A DNA stretch of 50,410 bases from Clostridiales bacterium. Lineage in GTDB: Bacteria; Bacillota; Clostridia; Christensenellales; Aristaeellaceae. Positions 49,801-50,410 of the stretch are shown here, in pieces. A program made the position numbers and the translations under genes. A model generated the notes under the pieces. That model made no database searches. It was not told the DNA's origin and saw nothing but the letters and a program-made list of their open reading frames with translations. Location: NCBI GenBank assembly GCA_012837965.1, contig DUQF01000044.1:1-50410 (forward strand), given 5' to 3'. Numbering within the stretch: the first letter of the stretch is position 1; every line of letters starts with the position of its first letter.

Positions 49801-50410
49801 ATGAGTATTTACTGGATGTACGCAACCTAAAAACTTATTTCCCTGTGAAGGGTGGTTTGCTGCGCCGCATCATTGGCCATGTCCATGCGGTAGAGGATGT
49901 TTCCTTCCGTTTAAAAGAAAAACAGGTTTTCGCCTTGGTGGGTGAATCCGGCTGTGGCAAAAGCACAACAGGCAAAAGCATTCTGCGCCTGATCGACCCA
50001 ACAGCAGGCCAAGTCATATTTGACGGACAGGACATTACCCAGCTATCCCAAGAAGAAGTGCGAAAAAAGCGTCGGGATATGCAGTTTATTTTCCAAAACC
50101 CCTATGCTTCCCTGAACCCGCGCATGAACGTATGGCAGCTGCTGAGCGAACCTTTAAAAGCGCACTTTTCTCTGTCGGAATCAGAGCTGCGTGACCGGGT
50201 AGAAAGCATGCTGGACAAGATTGGCTTTACCAAAGACCAGTTGCAGCGCTACCCCCACCAGTTTTCCGGCGGGCAAAAGCAGCGCATTTCCATTGCCCGC
50301 GCGCTAATTACCCAGCCCCGTTTTGTAGTGGCTGATGAGCCTGTATCCGCCCTGGATGTGTCCATTCAGGCAAAAATCATCAACATGCTTCTGCGTCTGC
50401 AGAAAGACTA
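49797..50410 (+). CDS. Oligopeptide ABC transporter ATP-binding protein, DppF/OppF type, cut by window edge
   Basis: The frame from ATG 49797 (MNEYLLDVRNLKTYFPVKGG) runs off the right edge after about 204 residues. AGGAGG lies upstream at 49784-49789, and the start overlaps the previous stop as ATGA. Visible are Walker A GESGCGKST, Q-loop IFQNPYASLNPR, signature FSGGQKQRIS and Walker B VVADEPVSALDVS. The longer linker between the first strand and Walker A (KGGLLRRIIGHVHAVEDVSF) is typical of the DppF/OppF partner. The rest of the gene is outside the window. Confidence 0.92.
   Translation, partial: MNEYLLDVRNLKTYFPVKGGLLRRIIGHVHAVEDVSFRLKEKQVFALVGESGCGKSTTGKSILRLIDPTAGQVIFDGQDITQLSQEEVRKKRRDMQFIFQNPYASLNPRMNVWQLLSEPLKAHFSLSESELRDRVESMLDKIGFTKDQLQRYPHQFSGGQKQRISIARALITQPRFVVADEPVSALDVSIQAKIINMLLRLQKD

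Noticed and set aside
1-50410. CRISPR arrays, insertion sequences, prophage, rRNA or tRNA genes
   Set aside because: No regularly spaced repeats, transposase, integrase, phage structural gene or RNA gene was recognised on either strand.

Overview
The window is bacterial, of moderate GC, with strong GGAGG-type ribosome binding sites, tightly overlapping operons and a strictly fermentative gene content: tryptophanase, peptide transporters, peptidases, a bacterial microcompartment (BMC) and cell-wall recycling. This suggests a strict anaerobe of the Clostridia or Synergistota type. The three solute-binding proteins have signal peptides but no lipobox cysteine, and an anhydro-MurNAc kinase is present. 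Both leave room for a diderm or unusual envelope. I do not assign a species.

Layout. (1) 1-2017, minus: a PAS-domain (YheO/DauR-like) regulator, cut by the left edge, downstream of tryptophanase. (2) 2275-14546, plus: an Opp/Dpp-type peptide transporter, then a long M29-like aminopeptidase, two metal-dependent amidohydrolases, an iron alcohol dehydrogenase, a divergent ribulose-phosphate-epimerase-like protein and a cupin, closed by a hairpin. This looks like a peptide or amino-acid-conjugate uptake and breakdown operon. (3) 14747-35254, minus: a continuous run of about 20 kb that is the highlight. (4) 35860-40561, plus: an isoprenylcysteine-methyltransferase-like membrane protein, a GH3-type acyl-amido synthetase and a membrane GAF-GGDEF-HD-GYP protein, in translationally coupled order. 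(5) 41301-50410, plus: MurR/RpiR regulator, MurQ, a serine hydrolase, AnmK and a second Opp/Dpp-type transporter whose last ATPase is cut by the right edge.

The central region encodes a metabolosome: two nearly identical BMC-H proteins, one PduT-like BMC-T with a pore cysteine, four different BMC-P vertex proteins, a CoA-acylating aldehyde dehydrogenase, a PduL phosphotransacylase and a PduS/RnfC-like iron-sulfur flavoprotein. No diol dehydratase, ethanolamine lyase or glycyl-radical enzyme accompanies them. The upstream enzymes are instead a 5-methylthioribose kinase (MtnK family), a methylthioribose-1-phosphate isomerase (MtnA family) and a class II aldolase with a C-terminal extension ending in an amphipathic helix. 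These are the three steps of the known DHAP shunt / 5-deoxyribose pathway, which splits 5-methylthioribose or 5-deoxyribose into DHAP and (methylthio)acetaldehyde or acetaldehyde. A ribose-type ABC importer, a FucU-type mutarotase, ribokinase, DhaK/DhaL kinase subunits, a CoA-disulfide-reductase-like enzyme, a two-subunit CoA-transferase-like enzyme lacking the usual catalytic glutamate, and a LacI regulator complete the set.

I infer that the operon imports a 5-deoxypentose-type sugar (a by-product of S-adenosylmethionine chemistry), phosphorylates and isomerises it, cleaves it inside a protein shell, and converts the captured aldehyde to an acyl-phosphate for ATP while DHAP goes to glycolysis. 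The gene identities are well supported by sequence motifs. The substrate and the encapsulation of the aldolase are inference.
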